Assembly (NCBI GenBank): GCA_026005095.1
Contig: BPKK01000014.1
Span: 1-64,000 of the forward strand
Reading direction: 5' to 3'
Source of the DNA: Silanimonas sp.
GTDB taxonomy: Bacteria; Pseudomonadota; Gammaproteobacteria; Xanthomonadales; Xanthomonadaceae
Length of the DNA stretch: 64,000 nt
Made by a program: the position numbers and the translations under genes. Under the pieces are notes generated by a model. The model did not search any database. It was not told the DNA's origin and saw only the letters and a list, made by a program, of their open reading frames with translations. This document shows, in pieces, positions 10,762-22,535 of the stretch (its first letter is position 1; each line of letters begins with the position of its first letter).

Positions 10762-10996
10762 GCGCCGCCGCACCGGTGATGGCGAGGGCCACCAGCCCCC
10801 AGCCAGCGAGGCCCAGCGCGACATGCAGCAGCAGGAAGCCGGCACGGCGCCGGGCAAGCCGGGCCACGAGGCGAGCGCGACGCTGCTGTCGGGGGGTGAG
10901 CGGAGGCGGCAGGTCGAGCACGGCAGGCGGCAGGACCGCAGGCAGCGCCGGGACGACGCCCGCAGGCAGCGTTCGGGTGGACCCGGAAGCATTCAT
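10751..10996 (-). CDS. Small hydrophobic hypothetical protein (81 aa)
   Basis: ORF with two C-terminal hydrophobic stretches; fills the gap between ABC exporter and MFS gene. Confidence 0.4.
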   Translation of the reverse strand: MNASGSTRTLPAGVVPALPAVLPPAVLDLPPPLTPRQQRRARLVARLARRRAGFLLLHVALGLAGWGLVALAITGAAALIR

Positions 10997-11086
10997 GCAC
11001 CCCTCCTCACCCCGGTGGACGTGGACCCAATCTAACGCGTTTGACGCCGTTTGACAGCAGGGTGGCGAGGATTCGACACCGGCGTT

Positions 11087-12397
11087 TCACCCGGCCGTCG
11101 CGGCTGCCTCCCACCGCCCCTGGGCCACGTCCACCCGGGCCAGCAGCACGAGCCCGACCAGGAAGAACAGGGCCGTGGCCAGCAGAGCCAAGGTATGCCG
11201 GCCGCCCGAGGCCCAGCTGATCGCGCCATAGGCCAGCGGCCCCAGCACCATCGAGGCCTTCACCGCGATGCCCCAGAGCCCGAAGATCTCGGCTTCGCGA
11301 CCGCGCGGACAGAAGGCGCCCACCAGCGCCCGCCCGGCCGACTGGCTCGCGCCCATGCAGATGCCGGCGAGGTTCGCCGCCGCCCACACCACCGGCCGGG
11401 CCTCCGACACCGCGAGCAGGCCGATCGCCAGCAGCCAACCCCAGAGCGAGAGTGCGGCCCGATGGCCGAGCCGGTCCTGCAGATGGCCAAAGGCAATGGC
11501 CCCCAGCGCCGCGGTGATGTTCACCACGAGGATGAGCTGGATGCTCTCGGCAGTGCTGAAGCCAAGCGCCTGCTGGGTATAGATGGCGGCAATCGCGATC
11601 ACCGTGCCCACGCCTGCCTGGTAGGCCACGAGGCAGGCGAGGAAGCGCCGCAGCTGCGGCAGGTCCGAGGCCCCGCCCAGCATGCCGCGCCAGCGCACCA
11701 GCGAGGCCTGCCACAGTGCCGCGAAGGCCACTGGCGCGGCGCGCACGCGCTCGCGCATCAGCAGGAAGGTGGGCAGGGCTGCCAGCAGCACGGTAGCGCC
11801 GGTGAGCAGCAGGGTCTCGCGCACCGCCGAGCCGGTGTCGCTGCCGCGGCCGGCCGCGCCCTGCACCCACCACAGGCAGGCGCCGAGCAGCAGCACCGCG
11901 CCCACATAGCCCAGGCCCCAGCCATAGCCGGAGAGCCGCCCCATGCCTTCCTCATCCGCCAGTTCCGGCAGGAAGGCGGCGATCAGGTTCTCGCCGATGC
12001 CAAAGGCAGTGTTGGTGAGCACCACCAGCGCCAGCGCCAGCGGCACCTCGCCCGGCCCGACCCGCCAGAGCGCCGCCGTGCCGGCTGCGCAGGCCACGGT
12101 GGAGACGATCAGCAGCCGCTTCTTGCGCGCATGGGCATCGGCATACAGGCCAAGGATCGGCGCGCTGGCCATCACCAGCAGGTAGGAGACCGAGAGCGCC
12201 ACCGTCCAGGCGAAGGTGGCCCAGGGCGCGCCCCCGGCCGCCACGCCCACGAAGTAGGCATTGAAGATCGCCGTGATGACGACCGTGGTGTAGCCGGAGT
12301 TGGCGAAATCGAAGCCGGCCCAGGCCCAGAGTTCGCGGCGCCGGACCGGCGGGATGGCGGGATCGGCGTACTGGCGCCGCAGCGGGGTCGGTTTCAC
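11087..12397 (-). CDS. UMF1/Atg22-like MFS transporter
   Basis: RRRELWAWAGFDFANSGYTTVVITAIFNAYFVG typical N-terminus. Confidence 0.85.
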   Translation of the reverse strand: MKPTPLRRQYADPAIPPVRRRELWAWAGFDFANSGYTTVVITAIFNAYFVGVAAGGAPWATFAWTVALSVSYLLVMASAPILGLYADAHARKKRLLIVSTVACAAGTAALWRVGPGEVPLALALVVLTNTAFGIGENLIAAFLPELADEEGMGRLSGYGWGLGYVGAVLLLGACLWWVQGAAGRGSDTGSAVRETLLLTGATVLLAALPTFLLMRERVRAAPVAFAALWQASLVRWRGMLGGASDLPQLRRFLACLVAYQAGVGTVIAIAAIYTQQALGFSTAESIQLILVVNITAALGAIAFGHLQDRLGHRAALSLWGWLLAIGLLAVSEARPVVWAAANLAGICMGASQSAGRALVGAFCPRGREAEIFGLWGIAVKASMVLGPLAYGAISWASGGRHTLALLATALFFLVGLVLLARVDVAQGRWEAAATAG

Positions 12398-12499
12398 CCC
12401 GCCGATTTGACCAGTAGGCCGTTGCCGGCGCCAGCACCACCACGCCGCACGGCCGCCCCGCCTGCCCTACACTGCCCGCCCCGTTCGCCACCCGGCCCC

Positions 12500-13105
12500 A
12501 TGAAGTCTTACGACCGCGCCTACTTCGACCGCTGGTACCGCGCCCCGGGAGCCGGCAAGCGCTCGCGCGCCCGCCTTGAGCACACGGTGGCCCTGGCCCT
12601 GGCCGCCGCCGAGGCCATGCTCGGCCACCCGGTGCGCAGCGTGCTCGACGTGGGCTGCGGCGAAGGCGCCTGGCGCGGCCCACTGCTGCGCCTGCGACCG
12701 CGGCTGCGCTACCTCGGGCTCGATCCCAGCGACTACGCCGTGCAGCGTTTCGGTCGCACGCGCAACCTGCGTCAGGCCCGCTTCGGCGATCTTGCCACCC
12801 TGCGCCCCTGCCCGCCGGTCGACCTGCTGGTCTGCGCCGATGTATTGCACTACGTGCCCGATGCCGAGCTGCGCGCCGGCCTGCCCGGCCTCGCCGCCCT
12901 GTGCGGCGGTCTTGCCTTCCTCGAGACCTACACCGCCGAAGACGTGGCGGGCGGCGATGTGGAGGGGGATTTCGAGGGCTTCCTGCACCGCCCGGCGGCC
13001 TTCTACCGCAAGGCGCTGGCGCGGGCCGGCTTCACCGCCCTCGGACAGCACTGCTGGCTCTCGCCGGCGCTGGCCGGCCAGGCCACCGCGCTGGAGCGAG
13101 CCTGA
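12500..13105 (+). CDS. Class I SAM-dependent methyltransferase
   Basis: VLDVGCGEGAWRGPL motif I; DLLVCADVLHYVPD. Confidence 0.85.
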   Translation: MKSYDRAYFDRWYRAPGAGKRSRARLEHTVALALAAAEAMLGHPVRSVLDVGCGEGAWRGPLLRLRPRLRYLGLDPSDYAVQRFGRTRNLRQARFGDLATLRPCPPVDLLVCADVLHYVPDAELRAGLPGLAALCGGLAFLETYTAEDVAGGDVEGDFEGFLHRPAAFYRKALARAGFTALGQHCWLSPALAGQATALERA

Positions 13106-13109
13106 GGCC

Positions 13110-14066
13110 ATGCCGCCTTTCGCCGGGCTGACGCCAGAGGCGGTGGTGGACGCGGTGGAGTCGCTCGGGCTTGCCTGCGACGGCCGGGTGCTGGCGCTCA
13201 ACAGCTACGAGAACCGGGTGTTCCGCGTGGGCCGTGAGGACGGCCCGCCGGTGGTGGCGAAGTTCTACCGTCCGGGGCGCTGGAGCGAGGCGCAGATCCT
13301 CGAGGAGCATGCCTTCGCCGCGGAGCTCTTCGAGGAAGGCCTCTCGGTCGTGCCGCCGCTGCGTATTGCCGGCGCAACCCTGCACCGCGCCGACGGCCTG
13401 CGCTTCGCCCTGTTTCCGCTGCAGGGCGGGCATGCGCCGGAGATGGATCGCGAGGAGGTACTGAACGCCCTGGGCGAAACCCTGGGGCGGCTGCATGCCG
13501 TGGGCGCGCGCCGGCCCTTCGCCTACCGCGAGGCGATCGCGGTCGAACCGCTCGGCTGGACCGCGCTCGATACCCTGCTCGACGGCCCCTGGATCGAGCC
13601 CGCCCTGCACGCCGCCTTCGAGGACACCGGCGCCGCCCTGCTGGAAGCCGTAGAGGATGCCTTCGACGCCCATCCTGTGCGCCCGCGCCGCCTGCATGGC
13701 GACCTGCATCCTGGCAACGTACTCTGGCGCGAGGGTCGACCGCACCTCGTCGATTTCGATGATGCCCGCAGCGGTCCTGCGGTGCAGGACCTGTGGATGC
13801 TGCTCGATCCCGAGCCGCGCCGCCGCGAGCGCCAGCTGGAGGTGCTGATGGCCGGCTACGAACGCTTCTGCGAATTCGATCGCGGCGAACTTCGGCTGAT
13901 CGAGGCCCTGCGCGCCTTGCGCATCGTGCATTTCCACGCCTGGGTGGCGCGGCGCTGGGACGACCCGGCCTTCCCCGCCGCCTTCCCGCAGTTCGCCGAG
14001 CGCCGGCACTGGGAGCGCGTGCTCGGCGAATGGCGGGAGCAGCTGGCGGCGATGCAGGAGACCTGA
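13110..14066 (+). CDS. srkA: SrkA/RdoA (YihE)-type serine/threonine kinase
   Basis: [33 protein letters not shown] catalytic motifs. Confidence 0.9.
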   Translation: MPPFAGLTPEAVVDAVESLGLACDGRVLALNSYENRVFRVGREDGPPVVAKFYRPGRWSEAQILEEHAFAAELFEEGLSVVPPLRIAGATLHRADGLRFALFPLQGGHAPEMDREEVLNALGETLGRLHAVGARRPFAYREAIAVEPLGWTALDTLLDGPWIEPALHAAFEDTGAALLEAVEDAFDAHPVRPRRLHGDLHPGNVLWREGRPHLVDFDDARSGPAVQDLWMLLDPEPRRRERQLEVLMAGYERFCEFDRGELRLIEALRALRIVHFHAWVARRWDDPAFPAAFPQFAERRHWERVLGEWREQLAAMQET

Positions 14067-14139
14067 GCCCTCGCCCCTTGCCCCCAGCCCCGCCCCTGCG
14101 GCCCAATCGAGGCATCCGCGGCCCGGCCGTCGACCAGGA

Positions 14140-15090
<951 letters not shown>

Positions 15091-15160
15091 GCCATGGCAT
15101 CCCTGAATCGCGCATGACAGGGCATAATCGGGAGTCGCTTTCGTCCCCGAGGTGTGACCC

Positions 15161-15860
15161 ATGCTCGATGTTGGTGCTTCGATCCCGGACTTCTCGCTCA
15201 AGGCCAGCGATGGCCGCGTGGTCACTGCCGAGAGCCTGCGTGGCCAGCGCTACGTGCTCTACTTCTATCCCAAGGACGACACCCCGGGCTGCACCAAGGA
15301 AGCCTGCGGCTTCCGCGACCAGATGCCGCGCTTCGAAGGCGCCAAGGTGCCGGTGTTCGGCGTCTCGGCCGACACCGACGCCTCGCACCAGAAGTTCGCC
15401 GCGAAGTATCAGCTGAACTTCCCCCTGCTCGCCGACCCGGAGCTCACCCTGCTGAAGGCGCTCGGCGTCTGGGTGCAGAAGAGCATGTACGGCAAGACCT
15501 ACATGGGCGTGGCCCGCGCCACCTTCGTGGTGGATGCCGAGGGGCGCATCGAGAAGGTGTGGGCCAAGGTGAGCCCGGAGGGCCATGCCGAGGAGGTGCT
15601 GGCCTATCTCGGGGTGAAAGCCGGGCCGGCGAAGACGGTGGAAAAGCAGGCTCCCGCTGCGAACAAGGCCCCGGCAAAGAAGGCCGCCTCCGCCCGCAAG
15701 GCCGCGCCGGCCAAGACGGCTGCCGCAGCCAAGAAGGCCCCGGCGAAGAAAGCGGCTGCGGCCGGGAAGACCGCCGCGGCAAAGAAGGCACGGAAAAGCC
15801 ACCCCGGCAAAGAAGGCCACGGCGAAGAAGGCCGCCCCGGCCAGCAAGGCGCGGCGCTGA
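15161..15860 (+). CDS. Peroxiredoxin (Bcp/PrxQ) with Lys/Ala-rich C-terminal tail; apparent frameshift near 15794-15797
   Basis: FYPKDDTPGCTKEACGFRD; tail KAPAKKAASARKAAPAKTAAAAKKAPAKKAA...; in the shifted frame the tail continues KATPAKKATAKKAAPASKARR* ending at 15860. Confidence 0.85.
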
Positions 15861-15946
15861 GCCGGCCCGCGGCGGGCCCTGGCGCCCGCCGCTTTCCAAG
15901 CGCCGCCTCGCATGCGAGGCTTCCCCCGGCCCTGCAGGGACCCCCC

Positions 15947-16501
15947 GTGAACCTGATCGATCGCCTCAAGCGCTTCCTCGCCCAGTCCACTCCCTCGGGG
16001 AACCCCGAGGACGCCGTGAACCGCTCGGAACTCGAGCAGGAGACCAAGGGGCCGCCGAACGGCGTCGAGCGCCGGCAGTCGGACCGTCGCTGCGCCCGCG
16101 ACGGCACCCGTGCCCTGATCATCGACGACTCGGCCACCGTCACCGCAGCGCTGGCACGCATGCTGCTGCAGAACCGCTACCAGCTCGACACCGCCGCCGA
16201 TGCCGAGACCGGGCTGGCGAAGATCGCCGCCAACCCGCCGGACATCATCTTTCTCGACATCGTGCTTCCGGGCATGAACGGCTTCGAGGCCCTGCGCCGC
16301 ATCCGCCGCGACGAGGCCACCCGCGCCATCCCGGTCATCATGATGAGCGGCAACGAGCAGGCCACCGAGCAGTTCTACGCCCAGCGCATCGGCGCCGACG
16401 ACTTCATGAAGAAGCCCTTCTCGCGCTTCGAGGTCTTCGCCCGGGTGGAGAAGCTGCTGGACGCCGAGGCGGTGCCGCGGCGCCCGGGCGCCGCGGCCTG
16501 A
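15947..16501 (+). CDS. Response regulator (receiver domain only)
   Basis: GTG start; ALIIDDSATV...DIIFLDIVLPGMNGFEALRRIRR...ADDFMKKPFSRFE. Confidence 0.85.
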   Translation: MNLIDRLKRFLAQSTPSGNPEDAVNRSELEQETKGPPNGVERRQSDRRCARDGTRALIIDDSATVTAALARMLLQNRYQLDTAADAETGLAKIAANPPDIIFLDIVLPGMNGFEALRRIRRDEATRAIPVIMMSGNEQATEQFYAQRIGADDFMKKPFSRFEVFARVEKLLDAEAVPRRPGAAA

Positions 16502-16508
16502 TCGCCGC

Positions 16509-18176
16509 TCACAGCATCGGCAGGTCGAGGCCCTTCTCTCTCGCGCAGGCCTTGGCGATCTCGTAGCCGGCGTCGGCATGGCGCATCACGCCGGTGCCGG
16601 GGTCGTTCCAGAGCACGCGGGCGAGGCGGCGGTCGGCGGCCTCGCTGCCATCGCAGACGATGACCACGCCGCTGTGCTGCGAGAAGCCCATGCCCACGCC
16701 GCCGCCGTGGTGCAGCGAGACCCAGGTCGCGCCGCCGGCCACGTTGAGCATGGCGTTCAGCAGCGGCCAGTCGGAGACGGCATCGGAGCCGTCCAGCATC
16801 GCCTCGGTCTCGCGGTTCGGACTCGCCACGCTGCCGGAATCGAGGTGGTCGCGGCCGATCACGATCGGGGCCTTCAGCTCGCCATTCCGCACCATCTCAT
16901 TGAAGGCAAGACCGAGGCGGTGGCGGTCGCCCAGGCCCACCCAGCAGATGCGCGCCGGCAGGCCCTGGAAGGCGATGCGCTCCTTCGCCATGTCGAGCCA
17001 GCGGTGCAGGTGCGGATCGTTCGGGATGAGTTCCTTCACCTTGGCGTCGGTCCTGGCGATGTCCTCCGGGTCGCCGGAGAGCGCCACCCAGCGGAAGGGG
17101 CCGATGCCGCGGCAGAACAGCGGGCGGATATAGGCTGGCACGAAACCGGGGAAGTCGAAGGCGTCAGTGCAGCCGGCGTCCTTGGCCATCTGGCGCAGGT
17201 TGTTGCCGTAGTCGAAGACCGGGATGCCCAGGTCTTCGAAGTGCAGCATGGCCTCCACGTGCAGGCGCATCGAATGCTTGGCGGCCTCGATCACCCGCTC
17301 CGGCGCGTGCTTCTGCTCGTCGAGCCAGCGCTCCACCGTCCAGCCGGCCGGCAGATAGCCGTGCAGCGGGTCGTGGGCCGAGGTCTGGTCGGTGACGGCG
17401 TCCGGGCGCACGCCGCGGCGCACCAGTTCGGGCAGGATCTCGGCGGCATTGCCGAGCAGGGCCACCGATCGCGCTTGTCCTTCCGCGCAGTAGCGCTCGA
17501 TGCGGGCCAGCGCGTCGTCGAGATCGGTGGCCTGCTCATCGACATAGCGGGTGCGCAGGCGCATGTCGATGCGGCTCTGCCGGCATTCGATGGCGAGCAT
17601 GCAGGCGCCGGCCATGGTGGCCGCCAGCGGCTGCGCGCCGCCCATGCCGCCGAGGCCCGCGGTGAGGATCCACTTGCCGGAAAGGTCGCCGCCGTAGTGC
17701 TGGCGCCCCATCTCGGCGAAGGTCTCGTAGGTGCCCTGCACGATGCCCTGGGAACCGATGTAGATCCACGAACCGGCCGTCATCTGGCCGTACATCGCGA
17801 GGCCTTTCGCATCGAGCTCGTTGAAGTGCTGCCAGGTGGCCCAGTGCGGCACCAGGTTGGAATTCGCGATCAGCACCCGCGGCGCATCGGGATGGGTGGG
17901 GAACACGCCCACCGGCTTGCCGCTCTGCACCAGCAGGGTCTGGTCGTCCTCGAGCCGCTCCAGCACCTCGACGATCCGGTCGAAACTCGCCCAGTCGCGG
18001 GCCGCGCGGCCGATGCCGCCATAGACCACCAGCGAAGCCGGATCCTCGGCCACGTCCGGATCGAGGTTGTTCATCAGCATGCGCAAGGCGGCCTCGGTAA
18101 GCCAGCTCTTGCAGCGTTTCTGGGAACCGCGCGGAGCGCGGATGACGCGGGAGGGGTCGTGGCGGGACGAAGACAC
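16509..18176 (-). CDS. hutU: Urocanate hydratase
   Basis: GTG start [17 protein letters not shown]...; [42 protein letters not shown]. Confidence 0.97.
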   Translation of the reverse strand: MSSSRHDPSRVIRAPRGSQKRCKSWLTEAALRMLMNNLDPDVAEDPASLVVYGGIGRAARDWASFDRIVEVLERLEDDQTLLVQSGKPVGVFPTHPDAPRVLIANSNLVPHWATWQHFNELDAKGLAMYGQMTAGSWIYIGSQGIVQGTYETFAEMGRQHYGGDLSGKWILTAGLGGMGGAQPLAATMAGACMLAIECRQSRIDMRLRTRYVDEQATDLDDALARIERYCAEGQARSVALLGNAAEILPELVRRGVRPDAVTDQTSAHDPLHGYLPAGWTVERWLDEQKHAPERVIEAAKHSMRLHVEAMLHFEDLGIPVFDYGNNLRQMAKDAGCTDAFDFPGFVPAYIRPLFCRGIGPFRWVALSGDPEDIARTDAKVKELIPNDPHLHRWLDMAKERIAFQGLPARICWVGLGDRHRLGLAFNEMVRNGELKAPIVIGRDHLDSGSVASPNRETEAMLDGSDAVSDWPLLNAMLNVAGGATWVSLHHGGGVGMGFSQHSGVVIVCDGSEAADRRLARVLWNDPGTGVMRHADAGYEIAKACAREKGLDLPML

Positions 18177-18308
18177 GCGGCGGCATCCTGTGCGGGGAAA
18201 GCGTGATTGTACGGCTGCGAGGGCGGCGGGCCGATGGCCATGGACACAGCCCCGTAACCCCGCCTTGCCTACCCTCCAGCCCCTGTCCGCTCCATCGCTC
18301 CGCGTCCC

Positions 18309-19631
18309 GTGTCCGTTCCAGCCTTCCGCGTCACCGCCTTCCTGCTCGCCCTCCTGCTGCTCGGCCTGCCGGCCCGCCACCCGGCGGCGGCCTCCGCCCT
18401 TCAACCGGCCGTCGAACGGCCCACGGTGCTGCTGATCGGCATCGACGGCCTGCATCCCGGGCGCCTCGAACGCCTCGCCCCGCCCACCCTGCTGCGCTGG
18501 CGGGCGGAGGGCGCGTGGGCGGAATGGATGACGCCGGCCTACCCCACCCTCACCTTCCCCAACCACTACACCCTGGTGACCGGCCTGGTGCCGGACCGCC
18601 ACGGCATCGTCGGCAACCGCATGCTCGATCCCGAGCTCGGGCCCTTCCGGCTCTCGCTGCGCGCGGCGGTGAGCGATGGCCGCTGGTACGAGGGCGCCGA
18701 ACCGCTCTGGGTCACCGCGCGCCGCGCCGGCCTGCGCAGCGCCACCCTGTTCTGGCCCGGCAGCGAGGCGCGCATCCGCGGTCTGCGCCCGAACGACTGG
18801 CTGCCCTATGCCGGCGACATGCCGCACGAGGCGCGCGTCGACCGCGTGCTCGGCTGGCTGGACCGCCGGGAATCGCGGCGGCCGCACTTCATCACGCTCT
18901 ACTTCGCCGCCTTCGACGAGGCCAGCCATGCCCACGGCCCGGACAGTGCCGAGGCCGCGGCGGCGCTGGCCGCGATCGATGCCGCGCTGGCGCGGCTGGA
19001 GCAGGGCCTGCGCGAGCGCGGCCTGTTCGATGCGGTGGACATCGTGCTGGTCTCCGACCACGGCATGGCCGAGGTGGACGTGGCCCACCCGCGCCGGCTC
19101 GATGCCCGGGTGGCGCTGCACGAGGACGAGGTGGTGACGAGTGGCGAAGTGGCTGGCATCGCCCCGCGTCCGGGCCGCGAGGCCGAGATCGAGGCCGCCC
19201 TGCTCGGTCGCCACGAGGGTTTCGAGTGCTGGCGCCGCGAGGCCCTGCCGCCGGCATGGCGCTTCGGCCGCCACCCGCGCATCCCGCCGATCGTCTGCCA
19301 GGCCGACGAGGGGGTGCACCTCACCCATGCCGCCCGGCTCGCCCAGGGCGGCAGCATCAGCCGCGGCGCCCACGGCTATGCGCCGGAGCTGCCGAGCATG
19401 CGCGCGGTCTTCCTCGCCCGCGGGCCGCGCATCGTGCCGGGCACCCGGCTGCCGCCGATCCACGCCACCGACGTGCACCCGTTGCTGCTCACCCTGCTCG
19501 GCCTGCCGCCGATGGCGGGCGACGGCGATGCCGCGGCCACCGCCGCGGCGCTGCGGTTCAGTCCCGGGGAGGCGCCGGACGCGGCGGCGGGGCGCAGCCC
19601 GGCACCACCCGCATCGCCGCCGTCACCATGA
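18309..19631 (+). CDS. Alkaline phosphatase superfamily / nucleotide pyrophosphatase-phosphodiesterase, exported
   Basis: [12 protein letters not shown]...[38 protein letters not shown]. Confidence 0.88.
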   Translation: MSVPAFRVTAFLLALLLLGLPARHPAAASALQPAVERPTVLLIGIDGLHPGRLERLAPPTLLRWRAEGAWAEWMTPAYPTLTFPNHYTLVTGLVPDRHGIVGNRMLDPELGPFRLSLRAAVSDGRWYEGAEPLWVTARRAGLRSATLFWPGSEARIRGLRPNDWLPYAGDMPHEARVDRVLGWLDRRESRRPHFITLYFAAFDEASHAHGPDSAEAAAALAAIDAALARLEQGLRERGLFDAVDIVLVSDHGMAEVDVAHPRRLDARVALHEDEVVTSGEVAGIAPRPGREAEIEAALLGRHEGFECWRREALPPAWRFGRHPRIPPIVCQADEGVHLTHAARLAQGGSISRGAHGYAPELPSMRAVFLARGPRIVPGTRLPPIHATDVHPLLLTLLGLPPMAGDGDAAATAAALRFSPGEAPDAAAGRSPAPPASPPSP

Positions 19632-19896
19632 GGTGGGCCGAGACCGGCGCGGTGACGAAGACGAAGGCGGTGACGAGGAACTCGCGGCCGGTCCAGTTGC
19701 CCTCCCAGGCGAACCAGAGCATGGAGGCCAGCAGCGAGAGACCGACGCCGAGGGTGCTGGCCTTGGTGGGGCCGTGCAGGCGCTTGAGCAGGTCGCCGAG
19801 CTTGAGCAGGCCGAAGGCGCCCACCAGGGTGAAGCCGGCGCCGGCCACCAGCAGGGCGGCCACCAGCAGGTCGAGCCAGAGCGGGATGTCGGTCAT
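19558..19896 (-). CDS. mrpG: Mrp Na+/H+ antiporter subunit G (operon 1)
   Basis: [23 protein letters not shown]; end of mrp operon 1; 3' end antisense-overlaps previous gene by 74 bp. Confidence 0.88.
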   Translation of the reverse strand: MTDIPLWLDLLVAALLVAGAGFTLVGAFGLLKLGDLLKRLHGPTKASTLGVGLSLLASMLWFAWEGNWTGREFLVTAFVFVTAPVSAHLMVTAAMRVVPGCAPPPRPAPPRD

Positions 19897-20165
19897 TCGG
19901 CGATGCTCCCACGCTTGATGTAGCGGGCCGCGGCCACGGTGCCGACGAAGCCGAACAGGGCGATCAGCAGGGCCGATTCGAAGTAGGTGGCATTGCCGCG
20001 GTACAGGCCCACGGCGATCAGCAGCGCCAGCGCGGTGATGTAGAGCGTATCGAGGGCCAGCAGGCAGTCGACCAGGCTGGGGCCGCGCAGCAAGCGCAGC
20101 AGGGCGAACAGCAAGGCCAGGGCGAAGGCCCCGGCCACCCAGGGCAGGACGAGCAGGGTGATCAC
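19893..20165 (-). CDS. mrpF: Mrp antiporter subunit F (operon 1)
   Basis: LLRGPSLVDCLLALDTLYITALALL; overlaps neighbours by 4 nt. Confidence 0.9.
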   Translation of the reverse strand: MITLLVLPWVAGAFALALLFALLRLLRGPSLVDCLLALDTLYITALALLIAVGLYRGNATYFESALLIALFGFVGTVAAARYIKRGSIAE

Positions 20166-20644
20166 GGGAAGATCTCCATCAGCGGCGCTTCGTAGCGCGC
20201 CTTCACCTCGGCGGCCACGGCCTTAGGGTCCTCGGCGTGGAAGGCATGCACCAGCAGCCAGCGGCGGTCTTCGCTGACCTCGCAGCTCAGGGTGCCGGGC
20301 GTCATGGTGATGATCGAGGCGAACAGGGCGATGCCCTGCGGCGATTCGATGTCGAGCGGCACCCAGACCCAGGCCGGACGGATGCGTGATTCCGGCCCGA
20401 GGATGCGCACGGCGATCTCGAGATTGGCCTTGACGATGTCGTGCAGCACCCGCAGGGCCAGCCTCAGGGCAGTGAGCGGTGCAGCAAGCCGTGGCGAAGG
20501 CAACACCGGCGGCGGCAGGAGCCGTGGGATGCCCCAGGCAAGCAACAGGCCAAGCAGGAGATGCCCGGCGGAAAACCCGTTGAGCAGCACCCAGATGGCG
20601 AAGATCGCGAGGCGCAGCACGAGGTAGGGGTGGACGGCATCCAT
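20162..20644 (-). CDS. mrpE: Mrp antiporter subunit E (operon 1)
   Basis: ASIITMTPGTLSCEVSEDRRWLLVHAFH. Confidence 0.9.
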   Translation of the reverse strand: MDAVHPYLVLRLAIFAIWVLLNGFSAGHLLLGLLLAWGIPRLLPPPVLPSPRLAAPLTALRLALRVLHDIVKANLEIAVRILGPESRIRPAWVWVPLDIESPQGIALFASIITMTPGTLSCEVSEDRRWLLVHAFHAEDPKAVAAEVKARYEAPLMEIFP

Positions 20645-22188
20645 CAGTTCGGCACCGTGGTGGGCAGGGGCATACGGCCGAGCACCGCCTCACGGTAGCG
20701 CTCGACCCCGGCGAGCTGGGCCGCGCTGCCGGCAACGTAATCGGTGAGCGCGGCCGCCTGCACGGCCACTCCCAGCAGCGCGGTGAGCAGCAGCAGCAGG
20801 GCCAGCCGTTCCGCAACGGCCGGCGGCGGTGCCGGCAGGGTGCCGTCCGTCATTTCGCGCCCCTGCCAGAACAAACGGCTACCGGCGCGGGCCAGGGCCA
20901 GCAGGGTGAGGAAACTGGCGACGAGCACCACGGTCCAGAGCACCGCACCCTGCCCTGCCGGCTCCGCATAGGCGAGCAGCAGGGCCTTGCCGAGGAAACC
21001 GCCGAGCGGCGGCAGGCCGGCCGCAGCCACTGCCAGCACCAGGAACAGTCCACCCATCATGGCCATGCGCGGCATCGCCCCGACACGCTCGAGCGCATCG
21101 CCGCCGCGTCGGGTGCGCCGCACCCAGTCGGCGAGCAGGAAGAAGGCGGCCATGGCCAGGGTCGAGTGCACGAGGTAGAACAGGCCGGCGGCCACGCCCT
21201 GTACGCTGCCGAGACCGAAGGCCATGGCCAGCACGCCGGCCGAGCCGACCACGAGGTAGCCAAGCAGCGGCCGCAGCTTCGCCGCCGCCAGCGCGCCCAG
21301 CGCGGCCAGCAGCACCGTGCCGGCGCCGGCCCAGAACAGCACCGGCCCCACCATCGGCGAGAGCACGCCGGCATCGTCGCCGGCCAGCAGGCCGTACACC
21401 CGCAGCAGGGCGTAGAGGCCGAGCTTGGTCATGATGGCGAACAGGATCGCCGCCGAGGCCGGGGCCGCGGCATAGGTGCGCGGCAGCCAGAAGTACAGCG
21501 GCAGGATCGCCCCCTTGAGTGCGAACACCGCCAGCAGCAGGAGGCCGGCGGCCCGCAGCAGGGGCACGGCCTCGGTCGGCGCGGCGGCGATGCGTGCCGA
21601 AAGATCGCTCAGGTTCACCGTGCCCAGCACACCGTAGAACACGCCGACCGCCAGCAGGAATAGCGAGGAGGCAACGAGGTTCAGTACCACGTAGTGGAAG
21701 CCCTGACGCAGGCGCTCGCCGCCCTGCCCGTGCAGCAACAGGCCGTAGCTGGCGGCCAGCAGCACCTCGAAGAACACGAACAGATTGAAGAGGTCGTGGG
21801 TGAGGAAGGCCCCCGCAAGCCCGGCGAGCTGCAACTGGAACAGGCCGTGGAAGTGTAGGCCGCCGGCATCCTCGCGGGCGCCGGCGGCGAACAGCTGGCT
21901 TGCTAGCGCCAGCAGCACAAGCAAGCCCAGCATCAGCACCGAGAGCCGGTCGGCCAGAAAGACGATGCCCACTGCCGAGGGCCAGTTGCCCACCTGGTAG
22001 ACCAGCAGGCCCTGGGCCTCGACGGCGAGCGCCAGGCCCGCCACCACGAGGCCCATCCCCAGCGTGGCTGCCAGGGAGAGGAAGCGTCGCCAGCCGAGCG
22101 GCGAGCGGTGCAGCAGCACCAGCACCGCCGCCGCGATCAGCGGCACCAGCACCGGAAGCACGGCGATGTGCTGCGCCATCCCGATCAT
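20644..22188 (-). CDS. mrpD: Mrp antiporter subunit D (operon 1)
   Basis: NuoL/M/N-type proton-translocating subunit; LTHDLFNLFVFFEVLLAASYGLLLHG. Confidence 0.92.
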   Translation of the reverse strand: MIGMAQHIAVLPVLVPLIAAAVLVLLHRSPLGWRRFLSLAATLGMGLVVAGLALAVEAQGLLVYQVGNWPSAVGIVFLADRLSVLMLGLLVLLALASQLFAAGAREDAGGLHFHGLFQLQLAGLAGAFLTHDLFNLFVFFEVLLAASYGLLLHGQGGERLRQGFHYVVLNLVASSLFLLAVGVFYGVLGTVNLSDLSARIAAAPTEAVPLLRAAGLLLLAVFALKGAILPLYFWLPRTYAAAPASAAILFAIMTKLGLYALLRVYGLLAGDDAGVLSPMVGPVLFWAGAGTVLLAALGALAAAKLRPLLGYLVVGSAGVLAMAFGLGSVQGVAAGLFYLVHSTLAMAAFFLLADWVRRTRRGGDALERVGAMPRMAMMGGLFLVLAVAAAGLPPLGGFLGKALLLAYAEPAGQGAVLWTVVLVASFLTLLALARAGSRLFWQGREMTDGTLPAPPPAVAERLALLLLLTALLGVAVQAAALTDYVAGSAAQLAGVERYREAVLGRMPLPTTVPN

Positions 22189-22535
22189 CGGTGCGGCTCC
22201 CTGCCATCCACATGGTCGCTGCCGAGCAGGCTGCGGCCCTGCAGGGCCAGCACCAGCACCAGGGCGGTCATCGCCATGCTGATGACGATGGCGGTGAGTA
22301 CCAGGGCCTGCGGCAGCGGGTCGGCATACTGCGAGAGCAGCGGCGCGGCGCCGTCGCGGATGATCGGCGGCTTGCCGGCCATCACCCGCCCCGAAGCCAG
22401 TAGAAACAGGTTCACCGCATAGGTCATCAGGGTGAGGCCGAGGATCACGTCGAAGGTGCGGGCGCGCAGCACCAGCCACACCGCCGTCGCGGTGAGCACG
22501 GCGATGCCGGAGGCGAGGAGGAATTCGATGCTCAT
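22185..22535 (-). CDS. mrpC: Mrp antiporter subunit C (operon 1)
   Basis: NuoK-like; [29 protein letters not shown]. Confidence 0.92.
   Translation of the reverse strand: MSIEFLLASGIAVLTATAVWLVLRARTFDVILGLTLMTYAVNLFLLASGRVMAGKPPIIRDGAAPLLSQYADPLPQALVLTAIVISMAMTALVLVLALQGRSLLGSDHVDGREPHR

Noticed and set aside
15161-16501. 446-aa ORF as a genuine peroxiredoxin-response regulator fusion
   Set aside because: The AKKA tail continues and stops normally in the adjacent frame after removing one A, and the regulator has its own GTG start; fusion is most likely an artefact of the frameshift.
16509-19478. 989-aa ORF containing hutU
   Set aside because: Upstream part is antisense to the phosphodiesterase gene; real hutU starts at the GTG at 18176.
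21166-21663. Gln/His/Arg-rich ORFs antisense to mrpD and other membrane genes
   Set aside because: Composition is that of reverse-complemented Leu/Ala/Gly codons; no domain support.
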